A DNA stretch of 7,270 nt from Desulfovibrio sp. (GCA_031282465.1 JAITDR010000050.1:1-7270), one strand, 5' to 3'. Counted from the first letter of the stretch, positions 1 through 5,458 are shown. The notes: generated by a model from the sequence alone, not told the origin. Numbers and translations are program-made.

Positions 1-11
1 AGGCCAACCCC

Positions 12-119
12 ATGAGTGAGATTACCCTGATCGGCATCGACCTGGCAAAGAATATCTTCCGGATCAACTGCCTGGATGAAAACGGCAAGCGCGTGATGAA
101 CAAAAACCTGCACCGGGAA
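12..119 (+). mobile_element. IS110-family transposase, 5' fragment
   Basis: About 36 codons survive from the N-terminal RuvC-like domain (residues ITLIGIDLAKNIF onward). Only 11 bases lie upstream within the window, so the left end of the element and the non-coding region where IS110 elements carry their bridge RNA would lie outside. The right limit is approximate, because family resemblance fades around residues 37-40. Confidence 0.7.
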
Positions 120-131
120 GGTGAACTGCAC

Positions 132-317
132 ATCAGCCCGGAAAGCCTGTGCCGATTCAAGAGCCAGATACGGTTCCTGACCCGGCGCAATCAGGGCAAA
201 GCGTTTGAACAGGTCATCGAACGATTGAACCGCTACCTGACCGGCTGGTTTGCTTATTACCGCTATGGTTGCAGACCGAGCCTTCTGAAACGGCTGGATG
301 AATGGATACGGCGCAGC
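132..317 (+). mobile_element. Group II intron maturase, 3' fragment
   Basis: About 62 codons survive from the C-terminal group II intron maturase domain (GIIM), recognised by ISPESLCRFKSQI, LTRRNQG, LNRYLTGWFAYYR and LDEWIRR. The family normally continues with further basic residues (typically RRLR...), and the match stops abruptly at WIRR. I see no intron domain V hairpin in the bases that follow, so the ribozyme 3' end is missing as well. The limits are approximate. Confidence 0.75.
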
Positions 318-355
318 GGCCGACACGCCTGAAAACAGCAACGTTGTCCTGCCCG

Positions 356-1168
356 CTACTCCGGTGAGAGAGCAACCCGAAACCCGGTAAAGCCGAAACG
401 GGCACTCGGTCTGTTGGCATTCCGGTAGGTTGCGGTGTTGTACAGTGCCGGGAAGCACCAACCGCCGCCCCGTACCACACGACCGATGCCGGATGAAGGA
501 CCGCGCGGGTCAGAAGGCGGGCTGTTGCTGTAATAGTTTTCCGAGTACCAATCCTGCACCCATTCCTCTACATTCCCGTACATGTCGTACAAACCCCAGG
601 CATTGGGTTGCAACATGCCCACAGGCTGCGCGTGTTTGCCCGAATTGCCGTCATACCATGTGTAGAGGCCAAGGCTGTCAGGATCATCTCCAAAAGGATA
701 CTTGCTTGTCGTTCCCGCGCGGGCAGCGTATTCCCATTCCGCTTCCGTGGGCAGCCGGTAACGGTTGTGCCCTTCCGCGGCGTTCAGCCGCTTGATGAAT
801 ACCTGCGCGTCAAGCCAGGATACTTGCTCAACAGGATTGTTCCGGCTCTTGAATTCACTCGGATTATTCCCCATCACCGCCGTCCATTGCTCCTGCGTCA
901 CTACGTATTTGCCGAGGTAAAACGGCTTGCTTACGGTCACATGGTGGCGCGGTGTTTCGCCGACGTCCACATCATCGTCAGAGTCGGGGGTCTTATCCGT
1001 ACCCATCATAAATGAGCCCGCCGGGATCAGCACAAACTCCATGCCTATGCTGTTGGTGTACGTTTTTTCGGCGGCGCGCGCAAAACCTGTCACGACGAAA
1101 ACCGCCGGGAAAAGAACCATACCGATAAAAATAGCGATTTGCATAAAGTTTTTACTGTATTGTGTCAT
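356..1168 (-). CDS. Exported FGE-sulfatase (SUMF1-like) domain protein
   Basis: The product is 270 residues with an N-terminal signal peptide: a hydrophobic core at about residues 10-29 and a probable cleavage after the Ala-rich stretch near 30-33. It should act outside the cytoplasm. Residues ~37-268 are a complete formylglycine-generating-enzyme-like fold. The landmarks run in order: NSIGMEFVLIPAGSFMMGT, P-x-H-x-V near 73-77, the GKYVVTQEQW segment, NPVEQVSW, YRLPTEAEWEYAARAG (137-152), DMYGNVEEWVQDWY, RVVRGGGW (230-237) and GFTGFRVA at the end. True sulfatase-activating enzymes carry two copper-binding cysteines just after the RGGS motif. Here only Cys238 is near and its spacing is wrong, so conversion of cysteine to formylglycine is unlikely. 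Domains of this kind often have ligand-binding, non-catalytic or other oxidase roles. The start at 1168 is preceded by only a weak Shine-Dalgarno-like GGATAAG. The gene follows the next one on the same strand after 134 bases and may have its own promoter. Confidence 0.92.
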   Translation of the reverse strand: MTQYSKNFMQIAIFIGMVLFPAVFVVTGFARAAEKTYTNSIGMEFVLIPAGSFMMGTDKTPDSDDDVDVGETPRHHVTVSKPFYLGKYVVTQEQWTAVMGNNPSEFKSRNNPVEQVSWLDAQVFIKRLNAAEGHNRYRLPTEAEWEYAARAGTTSKYPFGDDPDSLGLYTWYDGNSGKHAQPVGMLQPNAWGLYDMYGNVEEWVQDWYSENYYSNSPPSDPRGPSSGIGRVVRGGGWCFPALYNTATYRNANRPSARFGFTGFRVALSPE

Positions 1169-1302
1169 TGTATCTTATCCACTTATTGCGCGGAGCTTTT
1201 AATTTTTATCAGCGCAATTGCTTGATATCCTGGAACTGCCGAATTTCGCGGCACAGGTATTAAGAAAAAAATGTTTTCGACAATAATTTACCTCTTGTGG
1301 AG

Positions 1303-1836
1303 TCAATCGGGGAGGTCAAAGGCCTTCTCCACAACCGGCAGTCCCGCCTTATCAAAGAAATCAGGGCCAAGTTCACCCTCAACCAAAGGTTTTCGGCATT
1401 TGATGTTTAGAAACGCCTTGCCGTCTTTTTGCACTGAAATACCTGCAACATCGGTTGTTGTTCCGTTTTTGCCCCATTTGCCGATTGCCGTGTACACAAA
1501 GTAATCGGTACTATCCTCTCCGGTGAAACGCAAATACGCGCCGCCACCGCCTGAAAAAAACCATGTGCCGCTTTGCGCGGATTTTGCCGGGGGTGCTTTG
1601 ACGGAAGGCAGGGTCAATTCGATCTTGCCGGGCTCCCCGAAACGGTATTGCAGGTAGCCTGTATCCGGCCCGAACTGAGGCGAAGCGCAGACAGAAGCAG
1701 TTTTCTTCGGCGTCCGACAAGTAAAAATAAGCAGTTCGCCATCAGTGCAGAGAGTTTCCGCAGCAAAGGCAGCAGAGAACGAGCACATCAAAAAAACAGG
1801 CAGAAGAAATACATCCAAGATTAAGCCGCTTTTCAT
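1303..1836 (-). CDS. Small secreted protein of unknown function
   Basis: The product is 177 residues. I chose the ATG at 1836 because it is preceded by AGAGG with a 6-base spacer and starts a clear signal peptide: MK, then a hydrophobic stretch to about residue 24, ending SAAFAAE. The frame stays open for another 50 codons upstream, but that extension is basic and low in character, and would bury the signal peptide. The mature part contains four cysteines, three near the start (in ETLCTDGELLIFTC and SVCA) and one near the end (NIKC), which could form disulfides in the periplasm. The centre is rich in Gly, Tyr and Phe with a GGGGAYLRF segment and a probable beta-rich fold. It resembles small conserved hypothetical exported proteins that I recall from other proteobacteria, but I cannot give a function. 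It shares strand, export signal and A+T-richer composition with the FGE-like gene downstream. Confidence 0.8.
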   Translation of the reverse strand: MKSGLILDVFLLPVFLMCSFSAAFAAETLCTDGELLIFTCRTPKKTASVCASPQFGPDTGYLQYRFGEPGKIELTLPSVKAPPAKSAQSGTWFFSGGGGAYLRFTGEDSTDYFVYTAIGKWGKNGTTTDVAGISVQKDGKAFLNIKCRKPLVEGELGPDFFDKAGLPVVEKAFDLPD

Positions 1837-1842
1837 GTTGAA

Positions 1843-1847
1843 CCTCT
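1843..1847 (-). promoter_or_regulatory. Ribosome binding site deciding the start of the small secreted protein
   Basis: On the minus strand AGAGG lies 6 bases before the ATG at 1836. No comparable site precedes the earlier in-frame ATG codons around 1968-1986, and the signal peptide begins at this ATG. Confidence 0.6.
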
Positions 1848-1943
1848 GTCGCCGTCTGCGAACAAACGTTTGGCGATTGCAAAGAAGTAATTCTGCATGT
1901 CGAGTATGTGAAGTGCCGTATACCAAAAGTGCAGAGGTTTCAC

Positions 1944-1966
1944 CAGGGAGTAACTCAGGGAGTAAC
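1944..1966. repeat. 12-bp tandem duplication
   Basis: CAGGGAGTAAC occurs at 1944-1954 and again at 1956-1966, a period of 12 bases. Two copies are too few for a CRISPR. It could be a paired operator site upstream of the small secreted protein gene or a replication-slippage duplication. Confidence 0.65.
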
Positions 1967-2026
1967 ATAGCTTGCATGCTTGGCATATTGATGTGATATT
2001 ATTGAGTATGTAGAAATAATTTTACT

Positions 2027-2040
2027 CCTGATGAATCAGG
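2027..2040. repeat. Short palindrome CCTGAT-GA-ATCAGG downstream of the PHP gene
   Basis: Two 6-base arms surround a 2-base centre, 17 bases beyond the PHP stop on the minus strand. As RNA it could form a 5-bp stem with a 4-base loop. The following minus-strand bases are AT-rich but lack a clean T-run, so it is at best a weak terminator. A protein-binding dyad is equally possible. Confidence 0.3.
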
Positions 2041-2056
2041 TACGAGCCGGCAAACT

Positions 2057-2707
2057 CTACAGTTCATCTCCACCCTGCATGGGATACGCGAGCCTGTGCC
2101 ACGCGCCGTTCCGTCCTCGGACCGCGGGTCGGCCTTTGCCGGCACGCAGGGCGGCGGTCAGTTCCCACTCCGAGGCGACGGCATCGGGAAACCACGTCGC
2201 GCACCGTCCCACGTCCTCCGGCCTGTGGGCATCGCTGCCGGCAACGGGAATGAGCCCCAGTTCGCGGCAGGCCCGCACGGCCAGGCCGTTTTCATACTCG
2301 GAGTCGGCGCCGTTGAGAACTTCAACGCCGTTCAGGTTCCGCATCGCGTACAGCGCGTCGCCCAAGCCCCCGCCGAAGGAACGGAAAGGGTGCGCGGCAA
2401 AACAGAATCCGTTGCGCGCGGCGACGAAGTCCGCAAATTCCTGAGACGTGGGCATGGCCGGCGGCAGGGAATCCAGCCCGAAAGCAATGACGTCCCCCTG
2501 CCGCGTGTACATTTCCACGCCGATGAATACGGGAAACCCGATGTTCCGCAACAGGGCGGCTTCACGTTTTCTGATGTCCATGCTGCCGTGGTCCGTGATG
2601 CAGAGGGCGTCCAGACCGGCGTTCCGGGCGGCTTCCACCGCTTCCCGCAAACTCATGCCGCTGCACGGGGAATACAGATATTCGTGGGCATGCAGGTCTA
2701 TAAGCAT
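2057..2707 (-). CDS. PHP-domain metal-dependent phosphoesterase
   Basis: The product is 216 residues, a compact stand-alone PHP domain. The metal-binding motifs are all present and in order: H6-A-H8 in LIDLHAH, the TDHGS motif (D39-H40), E65 in IGVEMYT, H106 in AAHPFR, and D159-H161 in GSDAH. These ligands normally hold a di- or trinuclear metal site that hydrolyses phosphate esters; relatives act on nucleotides, histidinol phosphate or nucleic acids. The substrate cannot be told from the sequence. No signal peptide is seen, so it should be cytoplasmic. The ATG at 2707 lies inside the end of aroA and overlaps it by 10 bases, with no good Shine-Dalgarno sequence, which suggests translational coupling to aroA. 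The shared operon hints at a phosphate-removing step linked to aromatic metabolism, but that is inference only. Confidence 0.95.
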   Translation of the reverse strand: MLIDLHAHEYLYSPCSGMSLREAVEAARNAGLDALCITDHGSMDIRKREAALLRNIGFPVFIGVEMYTRQGDVIAFGLDSLPPAMPTSQEFADFVAARNGFCFAAHPFRSFGGGLGDALYAMRNLNGVEVLNGADSEYENGLAVRACRELGLIPVAGSDAHRPEDVGRCATWFPDAVASEWELTAALRAGKGRPAVRGRNGAWHRLAYPMQGGDEL

Positions 2708-4164
2708 GATGCGACGCCGAGCCGTTCCCAGGATTCCCAGAAATCGGGGAAGGATTTCGCCACGCAGCCGGGATTGTCCAGACGGACGGCAAAGCCTTTG
2801 CCGCTCAGGCCCGGCAAGCCGAGCAAGGCCAGACTCATGGCCATGCGGTGGTCGTTGTATGCGGAAAACACGACGCCCTCGCCCGGCCGGCGGGGACCGT
2901 TCTCGGGCGGGATAATGACCATTCCGTCGTCCGTGACCGTCACAGCGCAGCCGACCTTGGGCAATTCCCCGGCCGGCGCGGCGATGCGGTCGCTTTCCTT
3001 GAGTTTCAGGTTGGCGGCGTTGGTCAGTACGGTCGGACCGGACGCGTGGGCGGCGAGGGCGGCCAAGGTCGGCGCCAAATCCGGGCAATCGCCCACATCG
3101 ACCCGTATCCCCTTGAGACGGGAAGGAAAAACCGTCACGCCGCCGGCATCCTGCTCCGTTCGGGCGCCCATGGCTTCCAGCAGAGCCAGGAACACAGCGT
3201 CGCCCTGCATGCTGCGCGGGTTCAGGCCGACGACTCGCACGGCGCGCGGACCGACGGCGCCGGCGGCCAAAAAGTAGGAGGCACCGCTCCAGTCGCCTTC
3301 CACGCTGTACTCCGCCGCCCTGTACCGGCCGGCCGGCACAACGAAAAGAATATCCTCCGCGCCGTTCGGGCAGGCGGCGACAGCCCCGGCCAGCTCCGCC
3401 GGCTCCACGCGGCCCGCCGCGCCCCCGGCCGACCTTGTTTCTATGCGGAAATCCGCCCCGAAGGCGGCCATCACTTCCAGCGTCAGCCCGATATACGGCA
3501 ACGAGGCGATGTGCCGGGAGGCGGACCGCAGGCGCAACCCCGTGCGGCTTAACGGCGCTGCGAGCAAAAGTCCGGAAAGATACTGTCCGGTCTCGGCGCA
3601 GTCCACAGCGACAATCGCCGGGCCGTATTCCGCGCGGGCTCCGCCGGGTAGCTCCGGGCACCCCCCGGACGCGTCCCGCGCTTCTCCCGCCCCGGCCGGA
3701 GCTTCCAGACCGGAGGCGACGAGCAGGAACGGGGTGTGCCCGCGCTCGCCGTAAAACTCGCAACGCGCGCCCAGACGTTCCAGAACGGCGGTCAGCGCGC
3801 CCATAGGCCGCTTGTCCATGCGCCCCTCTCCCCGCACGAGAAAGCGGCCCCGGCCGGAGGCGGCCACAGCGCTCAACAGCCGGCAGGACGTGCCGGATTC
3901 GCCTACGTCCAGCATCACGACCCGGTCTCCGTCGCCGCGCGGGGGACCGGCCGTTCCCCGGACCTCCCAAACATCGCCCGCGCCGCGCGTGAACGCCGCC
4001 CCGGCCGCAGCCAGAGCCTCGCGCGTACGTGCCACGTCGTCGCTCTCCGAAAGACCGCGGATGGCCGAAACGCCCTCCGCCAGGGCCGCCGCCGTCAACG
4101 CACGATGACTCAGGGATTTTGAAGGAGGAGCCTGTACCTCCACCGGAGCGCCGGAGCATTCCAT
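2698..4164 (-). CDS. aroA: 3-phosphoshikimate 1-carboxyvinyltransferase (EPSP synthase)
   Basis: The enzyme transfers the enolpyruvyl group of PEP to shikimate 3-phosphate, the sixth step of the shikimate pathway, in the cytoplasm. Key residues by family knowledge: PPSKSLSHR (K16, S17, R21), the PEP-loop GESGTS (89-94), RPM (R119), Q194 in TGQYLSG, the catalytic Asp in CPDLAP (D362), KESDR (E390, R393), NDHRMAM (R440) and VAKSFPDFW (K470). All expected catalytic residues are present, so it should be active. At the phosphate-binding SSQ site the usual two serines are Thr192 and Gly193. At 488 residues it is longer than the usual ~430, mainly from a Gly/Ala-rich insert at about 153-180. The ATG at 4164 is chosen for its GAGAGGGGG site with an 8-base spacer and because it leaves a leader of about 40 bases after the putative promoter. 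An ATG at 4194 would lie almost at the transcript start, and the frame further upstream crosses the promoter. Confidence 0.97.
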   Translation of the reverse strand: MECSGAPVEVQAPPSKSLSHRALTAAALAEGVSAIRGLSESDDVARTREALAAAGAAFTRGAGDVWEVRGTAGPPRGDGDRVVMLDVGESGTSCRLLSAVAASGRGRFLVRGEGRMDKRPMGALTAVLERLGARCEFYGERGHTPFLLVASGLEAPAGAGEARDASGGCPELPGGARAEYGPAIVAVDCAETGQYLSGLLLAAPLSRTGLRLRSASRHIASLPYIGLTLEVMAAFGADFRIETRSAGGAAGRVEPAELAGAVAACPNGAEDILFVVPAGRYRAAEYSVEGDWSGASYFLAAGAVGPRAVRVVGLNPRSMQGDAVFLALLEAMGARTEQDAGGVTVFPSRLKGIRVDVGDCPDLAPTLAALAAHASGPTVLTNAANLKLKESDRIAAPAGELPKVGCAVTVTDDGMVIIPPENGPRRPGEGVVFSAYNDHRMAMSLALLGLPGLSGKGFAVRLDNPGCVAKSFPDFWESWERLGVASCL

Positions 4165-4172
4165 ACAGCGGA

Positions 4173-4181
4173 CCCCCTCTC
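4173..4181 (-). promoter_or_regulatory. aroA ribosome binding site
   Basis: GAGAGGGGG on the minus strand ends 8 bases before ATG 4164. The alternative ATG at 4194 has only AGG three bases before it, so this site supports the shorter protein. Confidence 0.6.
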
Positions 4182-4185
4182 GGGA

Positions 4186-4214
4186 TTGTTTCATTTGCCT
4201 ATCGGGGATATTAT
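4186..4214 (+). promoter_or_regulatory. Candidate sigma70 promoter for pheA
   Basis: TTGTTT (4186-4191) is followed by a 17-base spacer and TATTAT (4209-4214), a five-of-six match to the -10 consensus. Transcription would start near 4221, giving a pheA leader of about 125 bases. The -10 uses the same AT core as the opposite aroA promoter. Confidence 0.45.
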
Positions 4215-4238
4215 AGATAGTACAAGAACACGGCAGAA
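4210..4238 (-). promoter_or_regulatory. Candidate sigma70 promoter for aroA-PHP
   Basis: A perfect TATAAT lies at 4215-4210 on the minus strand. Seventeen bases upstream is a weak -35, TTCTGC (4238-4233). Transcription would begin near 4203, about 40 bases before the aroA start. The dyad at 4232-4246 overlaps this -35 and could regulate it. Confidence 0.45.
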
Positions 4239-4246
4239 GTACTGCC
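4232..4246. repeat. Inverted repeat GGCAG-N5-CTGCC in the divergent region
   Basis: Five-base arms (4232-4236 and 4242-4246) lie just downstream of the putative pheA transcript start and over the weak -35 of aroA. It could be an operator acting on both genes or the first stem of the pheA leader RNA. An overlapping stem (4244-4249 with 4253-4260, bulged) would compete with it. Confidence 0.35.
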
Positions 4247-4268
4247 TGCGCCGCAGAGGCGACATAGC

Positions 4269-4349
4269 ATGTTTTTTGCGGAATTGCATCATGCCGATCC
4301 CGGGCGGAATCGGCACCAAAATATTGCGCCTTTCGGGAGAATATCATGA
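4269..4349 (+). CDS. Possible 26-codon leader peptide upstream of pheA
   Basis: An ATG at 4269, preceded by AGAGG (4255-4259) with a 9-base spacer, opens a 26-codon frame that starts Met-Phe-Phe-Ala-Glu-Leu and contains a third Phe at codon 22. Its TGA (4347-4349) overlaps the pheA ATG as ATGA, so translation of pheA could be coupled to it. Early paired Phe codons recall leader peptides of phenylalanine attenuators such as E. coli pheL. However, the Phe run is short and no terminator with a T-run follows before pheA. A frame this short can arise by chance, so this is a hypothesis. Confidence 0.3.
   Translation: MFFAELHHADPGRNRHQNIAPFGRIS
4292..4315 (+). repeat. Perfect 7-bp stem-loop in the pheA leader
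   Basis: TGCCGAT (4292-4298) and ATCGGCA (4309-4315) are exact inverted repeats with a 10-base GC-rich loop, ending 30 bases before the pheA start. No T-run follows on either strand, so it is not an intrinsic terminator. It may influence translation of pheA or be a protein site. Confidence 0.4.
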
Positions 4350-5458
4350 GCGGCAGTTCTGAGGACACGGAAAGCTCCGCCGGGTGCGGAAAGACACTGC
4401 AGGAACGGCTGGAGGAAACAGACCGGCAGTTGCTGGAACTTCTGCAGCGCCGGGCGGGTCTGAGCCTCTCCCTGGGCGAAGCGGGCGGAGCCGAAAATCC
4501 GCAGGAAAGCGCGGGCGTGGTCGCGGAACTCTGGAGTTCCGTCCCCGGTCCCCTGCCTGAGGAGCATTTCCGCATCATCTACCGGGAAATCCTTTCTTCG
4601 GCGCGCTCCCTGCGCGCGCCGCGTCGTGCGGCCTTTTCCGATATCCATGAGGGTCTGTACGGGGATTTCGCGCATATTGCCGCGCGCGAGCTGCTCGGGG
4701 CATCCGCCGCATACCGGCCCTTGGAAAATCCCGATGCGGTGTTTCGCGCCGTAGCCTCGGGCGAGGCGGACATCGGCATCGTGCCTGTGGAAAACAGTCT
4801 GGAAGGGGTCACGCCGCGTATCACGGAACTTTTCCTGACCCACGATCTGACAATAAAAGCCGAATTATACTGCCGCACCGGCTATTGCCTGCTCTCCGGG
4901 GAGCAGTCCCTTTCCTCGGTACACAGCATTTTCGCTCATCCGCGCTCCCTGGCGCGTTGCTGGACGGCCCTGCAGAAACGCTTGCCCGGTATACGCATCG
5001 TGCCTGTGGAAAACCATATCGAGGCCGTGAACTGGGCCGAGGGGACGGAGCGCGCTGCGGCGCTGACGCCGCATGCCCCGCCGCACGACCCGGAACTGCT
5101 CTTTCCTTTGCCGTTGCTGGAGCCGGGTTTTGAAAACGCAAGCGGGGGCCGGGCGCGTTTCTTCGTCATCGGTGCGCCCGGCCGGGCCGAACCGGGCGCG
5201 GGCAAAAGCACGCTGCTGTTCACAACGGGCAATAAAGCGGAAGACCTGAGCAGGGTGCTGCACTGTTTTGCCGGCCTGGATGCCGACCTTGCCGTCACTG
5301 CGTCCTGCGCCCTGCGGGAAGATCCCGCGCAACGCGCCTACCTCGCGGACATCACCGCGGACCTTGCGCAGCCGCGCTGTGCCGGGGTCGCCGACAGAGC
5401 GGCCGGACGCTGCCGCACTTTCAAAATTCTCGGAAGCTATCCGGCGGGAGACAAGTAA
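4346..5458 (+). CDS. pheA: P-protein homologue: chorismate mutase/prephenate dehydratase with altered active sites
   Basis: The 370 residues follow the P-protein layout: AroQ-type chorismate mutase helix region (~17-90), prephenate dehydratase domain (~95-277) and a C-terminal ACT domain (~287-366, ending KILGSYP). Such enzymes convert chorismate via prephenate to phenylpyruvate in phenylalanine synthesis and are inhibited by Phe through the ACT domain. Conserved landmarks remain: LLELLQRR, VPVENSLEG (N150), AHPRSLARC and ARFFVIG. Compared with E. coli PheA as I recall it, important residues differ. In the mutase, Arg11 is Gln19, Lys39 is Gly47 and the Arg-Glu pair (51-52) is not kept. In the dehydratase, Ser208 is Ala197, Gln215 is Arg204 and the TRF threonine (278) is Ala270. 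The ACT motifs GALV and ESRP are also lost. The frame is intact and GGGAG with a 6-base spacer precedes the ATG, so the protein is probably made. It may be inactive or repurposed. Confidence 0.92.
   Translation: MSGSSEDTESSAGCGKTLQERLEETDRQLLELLQRRAGLSLSLGEAGGAENPQESAGVVAELWSSVPGPLPEEHFRIIYREILSSARSLRAPRRAAFSDIHEGLYGDFAHIAARELLGASAAYRPLENPDAVFRAVASGEADIGIVPVENSLEGVTPRITELFLTHDLTIKAELYCRTGYCLLSGEQSLSSVHSIFAHPRSLARCWTALQKRLPGIRIVPVENHIEAVNWAEGTERAAALTPHAPPHDPELLFPLPLLEPGFENASGGRARFFVIGAPGRAEPGAGKSTLLFTTGNKAEDLSRVLHCFAGLDADLAVTASCALREDPAQRAYLADITADLAQPRCAGVADRAAGRCRTFKILGSYPAGDK

Larger units (their letters stand above)
12..332 (+). pseudogene. Chimeric remnant ORF: IS110 transposase N-terminus fused to group II intron maturase C-terminus
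   Basis: The 106-residue frame starts at ATG 12 and is built from two unrelated pieces. Residues 1-36 match the start of IS110-family transposases: the segment ITLIGIDLAKNIF carries the first acidic residue (Asp10) of the RuvC-like DEDD catalytic site, followed by the usual 'GKRV' stretch. From about residue 41 to 102 it matches the C-terminal maturase/thumb region of group II intron reverse transcriptases, with the typical LTRRN, LNRYLTGWFAYYR and LLKRLDEWIRR motifs. The last residues (SGRHA) fit neither family. The transposase lacks the remaining catalytic residues and the maturase lacks the whole reverse transcriptase domain, so neither activity can remain. I infer a decayed junction of two mobile elements left by deletion. 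A small fusion protein could still be made, but I see no function for it. It converges on the next gene with only 23 bases between the stops. Confidence 0.8.
1837..2056. other. AT-rich intergenic gap between the accessory genes and the aroA unit
   Basis: The 220 bases carry no convincing gene. They should hold the promoter of the small secreted protein and the 3' end of the aroA-PHP transcript, both on the minus strand. I see a 12-bp tandem duplication (1944-1966) and a short palindrome (2027-2040), but no clear -35/-10 pair and no tRNA. Confidence 0.6.

Noticed and set aside
317..355. Group II intron 3' end (domains V and VI)
   Set aside because: The bases after the maturase fragment do not show the conserved domain V hairpin, so the ribozyme end appears deleted.
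1237..1253. TGCCG-N7-CGGCA dyad as terminator of the small secreted protein gene
   Set aside because: The stem is only five base pairs and no T-run follows on either strand.
1944..1966. CRISPR array
   Set aside because: There are only two short copies with no spacers and no cas genes.
1837..1986. 50-codon upstream extension of the small secreted protein
   Set aside because: It would place the signal peptide in the middle of the protein, and a good ribosome site precedes ATG 1836 instead.
2096..3277. A 393-codon plus-strand frame opposite the PHP gene and aroA
   Set aside because: It is antisense to two well-supported genes, shows no family motif and is of the low-complexity kind typical of high-G+C shadows.
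2057..4159. A 700-codon minus-strand open frame spanning both aroA and the PHP gene
   Set aside because: Only its last 216 codons (from ATG 2707) encode a recognisable protein. The rest is Arg/Gly-rich translation of aroA in the wrong frame.
4165..4578. N-terminal extension of aroA up to an ATG at 4578
   Set aside because: It would run antisense through the pheA coding region and across the putative aroA promoter, and has Ser/Arg-rich, unconserved sequence.
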